Positions 6,374-13,778 are shown, counted from the stretch's first letter. The stretch is 14,156 bases of DNA from Oscillospiraceae bacterium (GCA_021771675.1 JAETOP010000105.1:1-14156), one strand, 5' to 3'. Made by a program: numbers and translations. The notes: generated from the letters alone by a model not told the origin.

Positions 6374-6415
6374 TTTATCTACCTTCAATCATACATTCCA
6401 TTTGCTATTTGAAAA

Positions 6416-6437
6416 GGGAGCGGAGGGTGCCGCTCCC
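6416..6437. terminator. Hairpin between the secreted-protein gene and the PfkB kinase gene
   Basis: The perfect 8-bp stem GGGAGCGG / CCGCTCCC with a 6-base loop is followed by T runs on both strands (TTTTT on plus, TTTTC on minus). In the reading direction of the operon it lies 33 bases after the secreted-protein stop and 42 bases before the kinase start. That would cut or lower kinase transcription unless read-through or a separate promoter exists. Confidence 0.8.
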
Positions 6438-6470
6438 TTTTTACCACTAACCCATGGATATCAATAACTA

Positions 6471-8063
6471 TCAGTCTGGGATCACCGGAGTCCAGTCATT
6501 CGTTACCAATGCACTGCCTAAAACAGAATTGCGCTCTGTGGCAGACAACGTCAACGTACCATCACCTGCGACATAGACATTCGCACCATAACGGAAATGA
6601 ACCCCCATCATGCCAGCTACACCGCCAACACTGACCATATGGATCTGATCAAGTTCCTCGCTAATGGTCCATGTCTCGGTGTTCAATTCATACAAATATG
6701 CATAATCCGCAAAAGTCGCTCCCTCGCTTGGAGACCAGAGGCCTATCATGTAGATATGATTGGTTGTTTCTTCAGTTACTAAGCCAAAGCCCTGGAAGTC
6801 TTTGGCAGATGCGAAACTTCCAACCTCAGAAAACTGTGCGTTTTCGATTCCGTTGGCTGCCAATGCGCGATATACATGATATACGGTATCTTCGCCATTC
6901 AAGTGTGCAACGATCATCACGTAGTATTCGATACCATTTGCATCCTCAAAAGACGTAATACCTAAAGCCCCAGCCTTGTGGTTTACGGCCAAGTCAAACG
7001 TTTCCACTCTTCTCAGCTCTTTTACTGCCAGAGAACGCAGGTCATACAAAGCAATCTGTGCGGAAGCATCTTGCTCAGAGGGAACTAACAGATAGTCACC
7101 AATTACCTGGATACCACCTGGATGTCGCCAATCCTGCAGATGTGTTTTGAATCCCCACTTTTCACTGCCCGCCTTTGGGCCGGCAACGATATGTGCATAG
7201 GACGCGGTTCCAACACTATGCGTCAGAATAGAATAACGAATATTTTCATCACTATCATACTGCGCATATCCCTGGATATGATTTACAATAGGATCATAGC
7301 TGCCGGGGAAGCCCTCCAAATTCGTTTGAACACCGCTAATCGGAAGGGCGGCAAATTTAGCTCTGACATTGGCAAGCTTATGAGCACTGTCAACAGCAGG
7401 TTCAACGACACGAATGGCTTCCAGAGAAACCTCGTTGACACCGTTGTCACCTCTCAGGAACGATGCATAAACCGTTTCGCCTGCCGCTGTACTGCCAGTT
7501 ACGAATACGGTATTAGGTCCGTCGCTATCTCTTGTATGTTGGCCGGCGAGTTGTCCAAACCACCAGTTGTTGCTGAACAGCGTACTTCCCTGTGCAAACA
7601 CAACATCATAAAAGGTCACGCTCAGCCCCTGTGGATGCTCTTCAGTTGTTACGACTAAATTCAAGTCACCGACAAAGGCAAAATTCAAATCTTCCGCTGT
7701 GTGGTCAAACGTCGTTCTGTCTCCGTTTACAGAAGCATCGTTATAGCCCGAAAACTTTGCGTTGAACCAATCTGCGACACTTTCGGATGCGCTTCGACCA
7801 ACGCTGAAAATAAACTCACCATTCTGAAGCGTATGGACTTGCCCGACATAGTTTCGCTCCTCAGTGTCCTGTCCATTTGTAATGCGCAGATCCTTCACTG
7901 TGAACGTTCCGCTTGAGATGCCGAGGCCTTCAGCCGCTGATAAGATCACAGAATTTGAGCGGTAAGTCATATAAGTGGAGATTTCTTCTGCCCCGGCAGT
8001 ACACATCAACATTATGACAGCGGCAAGCGAGCATAACGTCCTTTTGAAGCTTTTCTTCAGCAT
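6471..8063 (-). CDS. Secreted protein of unknown family, probably beta-rich
   Basis: About 530 residues. The start MLKKSFKRTLCSLAAVIMLM followed by CTAGAEE is a clear signal peptide, with likely cleavage after AGA. There is no lipobox and no cell-wall sorting signal or membrane anchor at the C-terminus, so the protein should be released or loosely held. The mature part is rich in short beta-like segments. A DWRHPGGIQVIGDYLLVPSE stretch around residues 318-340 (HPGGIQ and LLVPSE) precedes repeated units ending in ALYDLRSL, YHVYRAL and YLYELNTE, which suggests a propeller-like fold. I do not recognise a family or an active site. ATG 8063 is chosen for GGAG at 6 bases; ATG 8069 is equally possible. 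It begins 31 bases after tctA, so it belongs to the transporter operon. It looks more AT-rich than the tct genes, a hint of separate origin. Confidence 0.8.
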   Translation of the reverse strand: MLKKSFKRTLCSLAAVIMLMCTAGAEEISTYMTYRSNSVILSAAEGLGISSGTFTVKDLRITNGQDTEERNYVGQVHTLQNGEFIFSVGRSASESVADWFNAKFSGYNDASVNGDRTTFDHTAEDLNFAFVGDLNLVVTTEEHPQGLSVTFYDVVFAQGSTLFSNNWWFGQLAGQHTRDSDGPNTVFVTGSTAAGETVYASFLRGDNGVNEVSLEAIRVVEPAVDSAHKLANVRAKFAALPISGVQTNLEGFPGSYDPIVNHIQGYAQYDSDENIRYSILTHSVGTASYAHIVAGPKAGSEKWGFKTHLQDWRHPGGIQVIGDYLLVPSEQDASAQIALYDLRSLAVKELRRVETFDLAVNHKAGALGITSFEDANGIEYYVMIVAHLNGEDTVYHVYRALAANGIENAQFSEVGSFASAKDFQGFGLVTEETTNHIYMIGLWSPSEGATFADYAYLYELNTETWTISEELDQIHMVSVGGVAGMMGVHFRYGANVYVAGDGTLTLSATERNSVLGSALVTNDWTPVIPD

Positions 8064-8094
8064 AAGCATCTCCGCGCCTTTGCGTAAATTGGGG

Positions 8095-9591
8095 TCACTT
8101 TTTGTTCCGTACAACTCTTGCCTTATAGTTCTTCCATGCGAACAGCAGAATGGAGCCCACCGCGATCAGAATGAACGCGCAGCTAATGGGGCGGGTAAAG
8201 AAGATATCAAAGCTGCCCTCAGAGATGACCATGGCCCGGCGGAAGTTCTTCTCCGCCAGAGGGCCCAGGACAATGCCCAGCAGGATGGGAACCAGTTGGA
8301 AGTCCATACGGCGCAGGAAGTAGGACACGATGCCAAAAATCAGAATGATATAAATATCATATACCCGGTTGTTGGTGGAGTAGGAGCCCGCAATGCAGAA
8401 GGTCAGCACAATGGGTGCCAGGATCTCATAGGGGATGCGGGTGATATGGGCGTAGAAACGGGTGAACACATTGCCGATGATGTACATGAAGATGTTGACC
8501 ACGATCAGGCCCAGCATAATGGCATACAGTACGTTGCCCTGCTCCGAAAACAGCGTGGGTCCCGGCACCATGCCATGGAGCATGAACGCGCCCATCAGGA
8601 TCGCGGTGGCGCCGTCGCCGGGGACGCCCAGAGTCAGCATGGGGATCATGGTTGCGCCGCAGGCGCCGTTGTTGGCGGATTCGGAGGCAGCCACACCCTC
8701 GATCTCGCCGTGGCCAAAGGTCTCGGGGTGCTTGGAGGCCTGCTTAGTCTGGTTATAGGCGATGAACGCCGCTAAACCGCCGCCAGTGCCGGGCGTGGCA
8801 CCGATGATGACGCCGATCAGCGAGCCCAGAGCAATGGGCCTGCGGCAGCGGCGGTACTCTTCTTTGGTGATTTTGTCCTTGGTGATGGCAGAAGCGCTGA
8901 TGGTCTTGTGATCCGTCTTGGGATCATACTTGGACTTCATCAGGATCTCAGAGATGGCAAACAGGCCGATCAGGGCGATGATGAGGTCGATACCCGCCAT
9001 CAGCTTCCGCTGGCCGAAAATGAACCGGGACGCGCCGCTGATGGCATCAACGCCCACGGTGGCGATGAACAATCCGATGCAGGCGCCGATCAGGCCCTTG
9101 AAAATACTGTTGTTGGAGACACCGGCAATGACCGACAGGCCAAATACCGCCAGGGCGAAATACTCCGCCGGGCCGAACAGCAGCGTGATCTTTGCGATCA
9201 GCGGAGCCAGGAACAGCAGTGCGAAAGCACTGACCAGGCCGCCGATCGTAGAGGCAAACAGAGCCATTTGAAGCGCCTTGAACGCCTTGCCCTTCACTGT
9301 CATGGGATAGCCGTCGAACAGCGTAGCCGCGTTGGCGGAGGTGCCGGGGGTGTTGATGAGAATGGCTGTGATGGACCCGCCGTAGGTGCCTCCGCAATAA
9401 ATCGCCAGCAGCATCAGGATGGCCATGGTGGGATCCATGCCGTAGGTCAGCGGGATGCAGAGGATGATGCCCAGGTCAGAGGTCAGGCCGGGGATCGCGC
9501 CCACCACGATGCCGATGGCAAGGCCCAGAGGGATGATCAGAAAGTTCTGCCACTGCGCCAGAATTTGCAGTCCGCCTAAAAATTGTTCCAT
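8095..9591 (-). CDS. tctA: Tripartite tricarboxylate transporter large permease TctA
   Basis: A 498-residue integral membrane protein with the usual TctA length and about 12 hydrophobic segments. Family motifs near the N-terminus are AIGIVVGAIPGLTSDLGIIL (about 25-44) and YCGGTYGGSITAILINTPGT (about 65-84), and a second GATPGTGGGLAAF unit lies in the middle. With TctB it forms the cation-driven transport unit that takes substrate from the TctC binding protein. Known substrates of the family include citrate, tartrate and aromatic acids, so the ligand here is open. The ribosome site AAAGGAG is close to ATG 9591, and tctB ends 21 bases upstream. Most of this gene is GC-rich and looks intact. Confidence 0.95.
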   Translation of the reverse strand: MEQFLGGLQILAQWQNFLIIPLGLAIGIVVGAIPGLTSDLGIILCIPLTYGMDPTMAILMLLAIYCGGTYGGSITAILINTPGTSANAATLFDGYPMTVKGKAFKALQMALFASTIGGLVSAFALLFLAPLIAKITLLFGPAEYFALAVFGLSVIAGVSNNSIFKGLIGACIGLFIATVGVDAISGASRFIFGQRKLMAGIDLIIALIGLFAISEILMKSKYDPKTDHKTISASAITKDKITKEEYRRCRRPIALGSLIGVIIGATPGTGGGLAAFIAYNQTKQASKHPETFGHGEIEGVAASESANNGACGATMIPMLTLGVPGDGATAILMGAFMLHGMVPGPTLFSEQGNVLYAIMLGLIVVNIFMYIIGNVFTRFYAHITRIPYEILAPIVLTFCIAGSYSTNNRVYDIYIILIFGIVSYFLRRMDFQLVPILLGIVLGPLAEKNFRRAMVISEGSFDIFFTRPISCAFILIAVGSILLFAWKNYKARVVRNKK

Positions 9592-9612
9592 ATGCGTTCT
9601 CCTTTCTGATCG

Positions 9613-10077
9613 TTACGGCAGCGAGACATGGAGCATCACCCGGAACACATAGTACACAATGCCCACCATCGCCAGGGGGATGACGTAATAGTACCATTTG
9701 CGGGCGCCGTAAAATAGCATGATGGCCAACACCAGGATCACCGTGGAGACAACAAATCCCAGAGGCTGGACCATAAAGCAGTAGGCCACCAGAAACAGCG
9801 CGTACAGAATGGAACGCAGCTCCTTTTTGAAAGCCTCTGTGCGGAAACTCTCCTTGGTGACGGTCACCTCTTTTTTCTCTCTTGCGAAGATGCCCTCCAG
9901 CAAAAGGCACACGGCGAAGATAAATATTCCACCGATAGCGATTCGCGGAAGTGTCTGCGCGTTGATGGCCGATTTTTCCATGGTCTTGATCTGGCTGGGA
10001 ATCAAGACCCACAAAATGGCGCCAACGATGGAAAAAACAGCGCCGGATATGATCTCGGAGTTATATTTTATCTTCAT
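9613..10077 (-). CDS. tctB: Tripartite tricarboxylate transporter small subunit TctB
   Basis: A 154-residue protein with four hydrophobic segments. The first follows MKIKYNSEIISGAVFSIVGA, the last two are FVVSTVILVLAIMLFYG and YYYVIPLAMVGIVYYVF. Length, topology and place between tctC and tctA identify it, although TctB sequences vary widely. I take ATG 10077 with GAGGT upstream. An in-frame extension to 10152 would overlap the end of tctC and adds an unlikely basic leader. The 71-base gap after tctC contains no clear terminator, so the three genes are probably one transcript. Confidence 0.9.
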   Translation of the reverse strand: MKIKYNSEIISGAVFSIVGAILWVLIPSQIKTMEKSAINAQTLPRIAIGGIFIFAVCLLLEGIFAREKKEVTVTKESFRTEAFKKELRSILYALFLVAYCFMVQPLGFVVSTVILVLAIMLFYGARKWYYYVIPLAMVGIVYYVFRVMLHVSLP

Positions 10078-10148
10078 AATGGCGTACCTCGTCTTTGAGA
10101 ATGGGAGGCGCCCCATGCCGCAGAGGACAGACACGGGGCGCCGGAAGG

Positions 10149-11165
10149 TCACTGGACCAGGGGGATGTACTTGGTCATTGCGTCGGTCTGAGAGGCCACC
10201 ATGCCGAGGATCTCATCGGAGTCGGCTTCCCAGGCTGCCATGCCCATGTCTGCCATGAAGGCCTGGAAATCAGGGTCGGCATAGACCTGCAGCACGAAGT
10301 CACGCAGGATCTCCTGCTTCTCCGGGTCCACGGTGGAGCGGACGGCAAAGTAGTCCATGCCGGTGAATTCCACGTCGATGCCCTGATCCTTAAAGGAATC
10401 GATGTGGCCGATGCCCTCCACATCCAGGCCCTCGGGGATAAAGGTGCCCAGGCAGTTCAGCTCGCCGCCGATCACATAGTCACGGTAGGTCGGGGGAGAG
10501 CCGATGGCCACATCCACATGGCCGCCCACCAGGGCGTTGATGGCCTCCTGGCCGCCGTCATACGGCACAGCCTCAGAGGGGATGTCCAGAATGGCGAACA
10601 GGGCGGAGATCATGGTGTAGCTGTCGTTGCCGGGGCCGCCTGTGGTGGCGTACTTGATGGTGTGGCCGGCGTTGGCATAGTCCACCAGCTCCTGGATGTT
10701 GGTGATGCCGCTATTGGCGTTGGTCAGGATGACGAACTCCGTGATGCGAATGCCCACCAAGGGGTTGATGTCATCGATGGTGTAGTCCACGTCGATGAAG
10801 CTGGGCGTCAAAGAAAACAAAGGGCCGTTGCAGCAGAACAGGGTATAGCCATCGTCTGCCGCGTCCAGGAAGTCCGCCATGCCAATGGTGCCGGAGCCGC
10901 CGGTATGGTTCTCCACGATCATGGGGACGCCCAGGATCTTATCGCTGTAAGAGGCGATCTGACGGGTGATAACGTCAGGGCCGCCGCCCAAGCTCCAGGG
11001 CTGAATGATGGTGATCTCCTTTTCGGGCCAATTGGAGACGGCCTCCTGAGGGGGCTCCTGTGTTTGGCTGCCGCTGTCGGCCGGCGTCTTGTCGCCGGAA
11101 CCACCGCAGGCGGTCAAGCTCAGGATCATAATGAGCGCGAGTGTCAGAGACATGAGCTTTTTCAT
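10149..11165 (-). CDS. tctC: Tripartite tricarboxylate transporter substrate-binding lipoprotein TctC
   Basis: A 338-residue extracytoplasmic solute receptor of the Bug/TctC type. The signal peptide ends in a lipobox LTAC with the lipidated Cys at residue 20. A low-complexity linker rich in Gly, Ser, Gln and Pro follows, and the mature domain begins near WPEKEITIIQPWSLGGGPDV. This PW..GGG.D region and VENHTGGSGTIGMADFL (about 82-98) form typical ligand-pocket loops. The protein would be anchored on the outer face of the membrane and pass ligand to TctAB. It has a strong ribosome site AAGGAG before ATG 11165 and lies 18 bases after the hydrolase gene. Bug-type receptors bind carboxylates, sometimes amides or nucleobases, so the ligand is unknown. 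Confidence 0.95.
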   Translation of the reverse strand: MKKLMSLTLALIMILSLTACGGSGDKTPADSGSQTQEPPQEAVSNWPEKEITIIQPWSLGGGPDVITRQIASYSDKILGVPMIVENHTGGSGTIGMADFLDAADDGYTLFCCNGPLFSLTPSFIDVDYTIDDINPLVGIRITEFVILTNANSGITNIQELVDYANAGHTIKYATTGGPGNDSYTMISALFAILDIPSEAVPYDGGQEAINALVGGHVDVAIGSPPTYRDYVIGGELNCLGTFIPEGLDVEGIGHIDSFKDQGIDVEFTGMDYFAVRSTVDPEKQEILRDFVLQVYADPDFQAFMADMGMAAWEADSDEILGMVASQTDAMTKYIPLVQ

Positions 11166-11183
11166 CTTGTTTCTCCTTTTTTC

Positions 11184-12167
11184 TTAAATTTTAATAAACT
11201 CCGGCTTGATGCTTCCGGAATCCATTACAAGTTTGATAGCCTGAAAGCCTTCAGGCTGCGAGAAGTAAGGCGGATAGCTCCGCTCGTCGGAAAACAGAAA
11301 CCGGGGTGTCTGCTCCGGCGGAAACATGGCGGTCAGACGCTGGTACACCTGTTCATTGGCGCTGTGATACCGCCGGTCGGAAGCGGAGGTGGTAATGATA
11401 TGCGTCAGCGGCATATTCTTCATAAAATGTTCGGAAATTGAGTCGATTTGCCCGTGATGCGGCAATTTGAGAACGTTCACATTTTCAAGTAAATTTTTAG
11501 GGACCTCATCCCAGTCACCGGGACAGCTATCCGCCGCGCTCAGGAAAACCGTGTTTCCCAGCTCGAAGCGCAGCAGCATGCTGGTATGATTGGATGCAGC
11601 GTCCAGCAGAGTCAGACATTCCGTCACTGCAGCAGGATCAGAAATCAGGCGGTACACCCGTTCCACAATCTCCATATAGGCATCCACCGTGCTCTTTTTT
11701 GGCGCCAGCACCTGCATCCGGATATCCGTTCCCAGCTCCAGCATATCTCCCGCTTCCAGCATAATAACGGGGATCTCCCGTTCCCGGGCTTGGAGCAGGA
11801 TACGTCGGTAAGCATTCAGGGCCTTGGTGTACAGCGGAACGCTGCGGGGTGCGCCGGCGGCAGGTGTCAGCTCGCTTCCCTGTAAAAACGGCTCCACCGG
11901 GTAAGGAACATAGATCCGATCCACCTTTGTCTGCTGTAAAACAGCTTCCAGTCCGCAGACATGATCTTCATGGATGTGCGAGATCAGCAAAGCATCCAGG
12001 TGACGGACTCCCTGGGCCTGCAAATAGGCGGCTCCTGGGATCCGATACGGATCTCCCTGAAATTCTTCAGGCAGTGCGCTCCCGCCATCCAATAAGGCGG
12101 TATATCCGCCTTCTGCCTGAAAAAGGATGGCGTCCCCATATCCAACGTTGATGATCGTAACCTGCAT
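11184..12167 (-). CDS. ComEC/Rec2-like metallo-beta-lactamase-fold hydrolase, soluble
   Basis: A 327-residue metallo-beta-lactamase-fold enzyme. It starts MQVTIINVGYGDAILFQ, the usual opening of the ComEC-like subgroup. The metal motif HxHxDH is complete (HIHEDH, residues 64-69). NHTSMLLRFE (about 193-202), an Asp in SAADS (about 213) and LPHHG (about 235-239) match the remaining metal-site and fold motifs. There is no signal peptide and there are no membrane helices, so it acts in the cytoplasm, unlike ComEC itself. Substrates of such stand-alone proteins are mostly unknown; phosphodiesters or lactones are possible. It is the first gene after the candidate promoter at 12188-12219 and 18 bases before tctC. 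That makes a role in processing the imported compound likely but unproven. The ribosome site GGAAGTG supports the start. Confidence 0.87.
   Translation of the reverse strand: MQVTIINVGYGDAILFQAEGGYTALLDGGSALPEEFQGDPYRIPGAAYLQAQGVRHLDALLISHIHEDHVCGLEAVLQQTKVDRIYVPYPVEPFLQGSELTPAAGAPRSVPLYTKALNAYRRILLQAREREIPVIMLEAGDMLELGTDIRMQVLAPKKSTVDAYMEIVERVYRLISDPAAVTECLTLLDAASNHTSMLLRFELGNTVFLSAADSCPGDWDEVPKNLLENVNVLKLPHHGQIDSISEHFMKNMPLTHIITTSASDRRYHSANEQVYQRLTAMFPPEQTPRFLFSDERSYPPYFSQPEGFQAIKLVMDSGSIKPEFIKI
11466..11485. promoter_or_regulatory. Possible intragenic operator, near-copy of the lacI-leader site
   Basis: The 20 bases here match 13256-13275 at 19 of 20 positions, in the same orientation, around the palindrome GAACGTTC. 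It lies in the hydrolase coding region (codons for ENVNVLK), so the match may be chance. The lacI-side copy is read from the leader, where coding constraint is absent. Confidence 0.35.
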
Positions 12168-12187
12168 GGCATCACTTCCTTTCCCAT

Positions 12188-12219
12188 ATTATAATTCGCT
12201 ATGTAAGATATGCTATCTT
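12188..12219 (-). promoter_or_regulatory. Promoter of the hydrolase-tct operon with an overlapping palindrome
   Basis: On the minus strand a consensus -10 box TATAAT occupies 12193-12188, 21 bases before the hydrolase ATG at 12167. The -35 hexamer at normal spacing would be ATAGCA, a poor match. A perfect palindrome AAGATA-TGC-TATCTT covers 12205-12219, right over that -35 position. This suits a repressor or activator site. A weak -35 box together with an overlapping dyad suggests regulated transcription separate from lacI. Confidence 0.55.
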
Positions 12220-12244
12220 CTGTTTGTTAATCGCTTGTAAAGCC

Positions 12245-13240
12245 TCAGGAGCTGGCCCGAATGATCAGCTCCGTTGGGATCTCAATGAGCCGCTCCTCCA
12301 CTGGTGCCCCTTCCATCAGGTCAAACAGCTTTTGGATGGCAAGGCGCCCCATTTCTGCGGCGTCGATACGGACAGTAGTCAATTCCGGCTCCATCACCCG
12401 GCTGATATAGCTGTCATCAAAGCCGACGATGGCAACATCCTGCGGGACCTTCAATCCCGACCGAATGACGGCCTTCATGGCGCCCGCAGCAATGGTATCG
12501 TTGGTGCAGAAAACCGCAGTAGGGGGCTCTGACCGGCCCAGCAGAAGGGCCATGGTCTCTTCGGCAGCTTCCAATGTGGGTTCAATGTCGGCAACGAGCC
12601 CCGCGTCTACCGGCACATCATATTGAGCAAGTGTCCTGAAAAATCCTTCCGCACGGGCTTCACTGACCTGAGGAGAAAACCGGCCGGCCAGCAGAGCGAT
12701 CTTTCGATGTCCCCGCTGGCAGAGATGCGCCGCCGCCTGTACCGCGCCGCCGTAGTGATCCGCTGCCACGCACACCAGTTCATCCAAATCCAGACGGTTA
12801 TTCACCAGGACCATGGGAATATGCTGCTTGCGGAATTCCTCAATGGTCCGGAGACTTGCCTCGCCGGCAAAAATCACGCCGTCCATGTGCTTTTTAATGT
12901 AGATATCGCCGTTGGGGAGCTGCATATCCTGGTTCGTCGTAATAAACAGGCTGTAATTCCGTTTTGTCCCCTCCTGCATAGCAGCTTCCAGAAGTGGGGA
13001 ATAAAAGGGGTTCAAAATAGCTGGATACTGTTTTTCATGAATGATAAACGCAATATTTTCCGTCCGTTGCCGCACCATGGCCCGCGCGATGGCATTAGGC
13101 GCATAGTTCAATTGTTTGGCGGCTGCGTATATTCTTTCCCGTGCCTTCTCGCTGACAGCCTCCGGGGAAGCGTAGGCCCTGGAGACCGTTGTTTTGGAAT
13201 ATCCGCACAGCCGTGCGACATCAATGATCGTTGCTGCCAT
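12245..13240 (-). CDS. LacI-family transcriptional regulator
   Basis: A 331-residue regulator with the LacI/GalR DNA-binding head at residues 4-56. TIIDVARLCGYSKTTVSRAY contains the helix-turn-helix, and LNYAPNAIARAM the hinge helix. A periplasmic-binding-like ligand domain follows (NIAFIIHE..., DGVIFAGE, VAADHYGGAVQAAAHLCQRGHRKIALLAG, PTAVFCTNDTIAAGAMKAV, VAIVGFDDS). I chose ATG 13240, preceded by GAGGGAG; a longer frame to 13288 runs across the operator-like palindrome and is unlikely to be translated. It is the first gene of the leftward locus, 77 bases ahead of the hydrolase. It is the obvious candidate to control the tct operon and itself; the effector is probably the imported compound or its phosphorylated form. 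Confidence 0.92.
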   Translation of the reverse strand: MAATIIDVARLCGYSKTTVSRAYASPEAVSEKARERIYAAAKQLNYAPNAIARAMVRQRTENIAFIIHEKQYPAILNPFYSPLLEAAMQEGTKRNYSLFITTNQDMQLPNGDIYIKKHMDGVIFAGEASLRTIEEFRKQHIPMVLVNNRLDLDELVCVAADHYGGAVQAAAHLCQRGHRKIALLAGRFSPQVSEARAEGFFRTLAQYDVPVDAGLVADIEPTLEAAEETMALLLGRSEPPTAVFCTNDTIAAGAMKAVIRSGLKVPQDVAIVGFDDSYISRVMEPELTTVRIDAAEMGRLAIQKLFDLMEGAPVEERLIEIPTELIIRASS

Positions 13241-13257
13241 GGCTTCTCCCTCATTTT

Positions 13258-13271
13258 TGAGAACGTTCCCA
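13258..13271. promoter_or_regulatory. LacI-family operator or cre-like site in the lacI leader
   Basis: TGAGAACGTTCCCA is a 14-base near-perfect palindrome (one mismatched pair) with a central CG, as in LacI/GalR-family operators. It also fits the catabolite-response (cre) consensus TGNAANCGNWNNCA at all but one position. It lies 18-31 bases upstream of the lacI start, where binding would block or tune lacI transcription. Sequence alone cannot decide between autoregulation and CcpA. Confidence 0.6.
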
Positions 13272-13311
13272 TTTTGCACAAATCCCACTTAATCAGAAGC
13301 ATCTACTGTTA

Positions 13312-13340
13312 CCGTTCAGAAACACTATATTTCCGAACGG
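13312..13340. promoter_or_regulatory. 29-bp inverted repeat upstream of lacI, candidate operator
   Basis: The arms CCGTTCAGAAA (13312-13322) and TTTCCGAACGG (13330-13340) pair with one mismatch around a 7-base spacer. On the minus strand the spacer reads TATAGTG, so a -10-like TATAGT sits in the centre of the dyad. It lacks a T tract, which argues against a terminator. A regulator binding here would cover the lacI promoter. Confidence 0.5.
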
Positions 13341-13559
13341 CATTCACTTTATGCCTTATATGATCAGATGAATCGAATAGTGGTCTTAGGCTCTCCTTTG
13401 TCATTTTTTGTTATTTTCGTGTTGTTTATTTATATATCTCCCAACCATCCGGTGAGACGCGGGTGGTACAGGATTTGCAATCGGAACCTCTAGGCCATAC
13501 TTGACAATTCTGCTGATTCAATTTATCATCACGGCAACAACGTTTGCTCTTAAGAAAAA
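13341..13559. other. Intergenic stretch without a supported gene
   Basis: This AT-rich region upstream of the lacI promoter has no reading frame with a start, ribosome site and plausible composition. At about 13461-13500 the minus strand shows GATTGCAAATC and a GGCCTAGAGGTT stretch reminiscent of the D and anticodon arms of a tRNA-Cys. The stems do not pair and no proper T arm follows, so I do not call a tRNA. Confidence 0.5.
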
Positions 13560-13593
13560 GCCCCGGCTCCGCCGAATCAGGCGGAGCCGGGGC
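13560..13593. terminator. Very strong bidirectional terminator
   Basis: A perfect 14-bp GC-rich stem GCCCCGGCTCCGCC / GGCGGAGCCGGGGC has a 6-base loop. It is preceded by AAGAAAAA (a TTTTTCTT run for the minus strand) and followed by TTT on plus. It best terminates leftward transcription and so insulates the lacI side from what lies to the right. Confidence 0.85.
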
Positions 13594-13596
13594 TTT

Positions 13597-13616
13597 GACC
13601 AATACGCTGACCAATA
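13597..13616 (+). repeat. GACCAATA direct-repeat pair, left copy
   Basis: GACCAATA at 13597-13604 and again at 13609-13616, separated by four bases (CGCT). The same pair with the same 12-base phase recurs at 13862-13881. Paired direct repeats flanking a tRNA-like sequence resemble arm-type binding sites of tyrosine integrases. Confidence 0.6.
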
Positions 13617-13730
13617 TCAGAAAATCAGCAGGTGGACACAGTGGGCAAGGCACTTGCTATGCCCTTCAAAAAGCGGGGCCAAAAGTGCCGGAAAGCACCC
13701 AATAGCAGGGCTTTGACGTCCCGACGCATC

Positions 13731-13772
13731 TTCACACGCAGGAGGTCACCGGTTCGAGTCCAGCAGTCTCCG
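13731..13772 (+). other. tRNA 3'-half remnant (Val-like), candidate attachment core
   Basis: The sequence has an anticodon-loop-like TTCACAC (CAC, Val), then GCAGGAGGTCACC and the T loop GGTTCGAGTCC (13751-13761). It ends AGTCTCC without CCA. The T stem carries two mismatches, and neither a matching 5' half nor a D arm lies upstream, so this is not a functional tRNA. tRNA 3' ends are common integration sites, so this could be an att scar. Confidence 0.55.
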
Positions 13773-13778
13773 GGAAAA

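Noticed and set aside
8908..9579. A 223-codon plus-strand open frame opposite tctA
   Set aside because: It is a shadow of the well-supported tctA gene, very rich in Asp, Gln and Gly from antisense membrane codons.
10095..11441. A 448-codon plus-strand open frame across the tctC gene
   Set aside because: It is the antisense shadow of tctC and the end of the hydrolase gene in GC-rich DNA; composition and lack of a ribosome site rule it out.
13437..13510. A tRNA-Cys-like stretch on the minus strand (TTGCAAA loop, GGCCTAGAGGTT)
   Set aside because: The anticodon stem and acceptor do not pair and no proper T arm is present, so I cannot support a tRNA; it may be an old remnant.
13426..13653. A 75-codon minus-strand open frame ending WPRGSDCKSCTTRVSPDG...
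   Set aside because: It runs through the strong terminator hairpin and the GACCAATA pair, has no ribosome site, and its end reads a tRNA-like stretch. It is almost surely non-coding.
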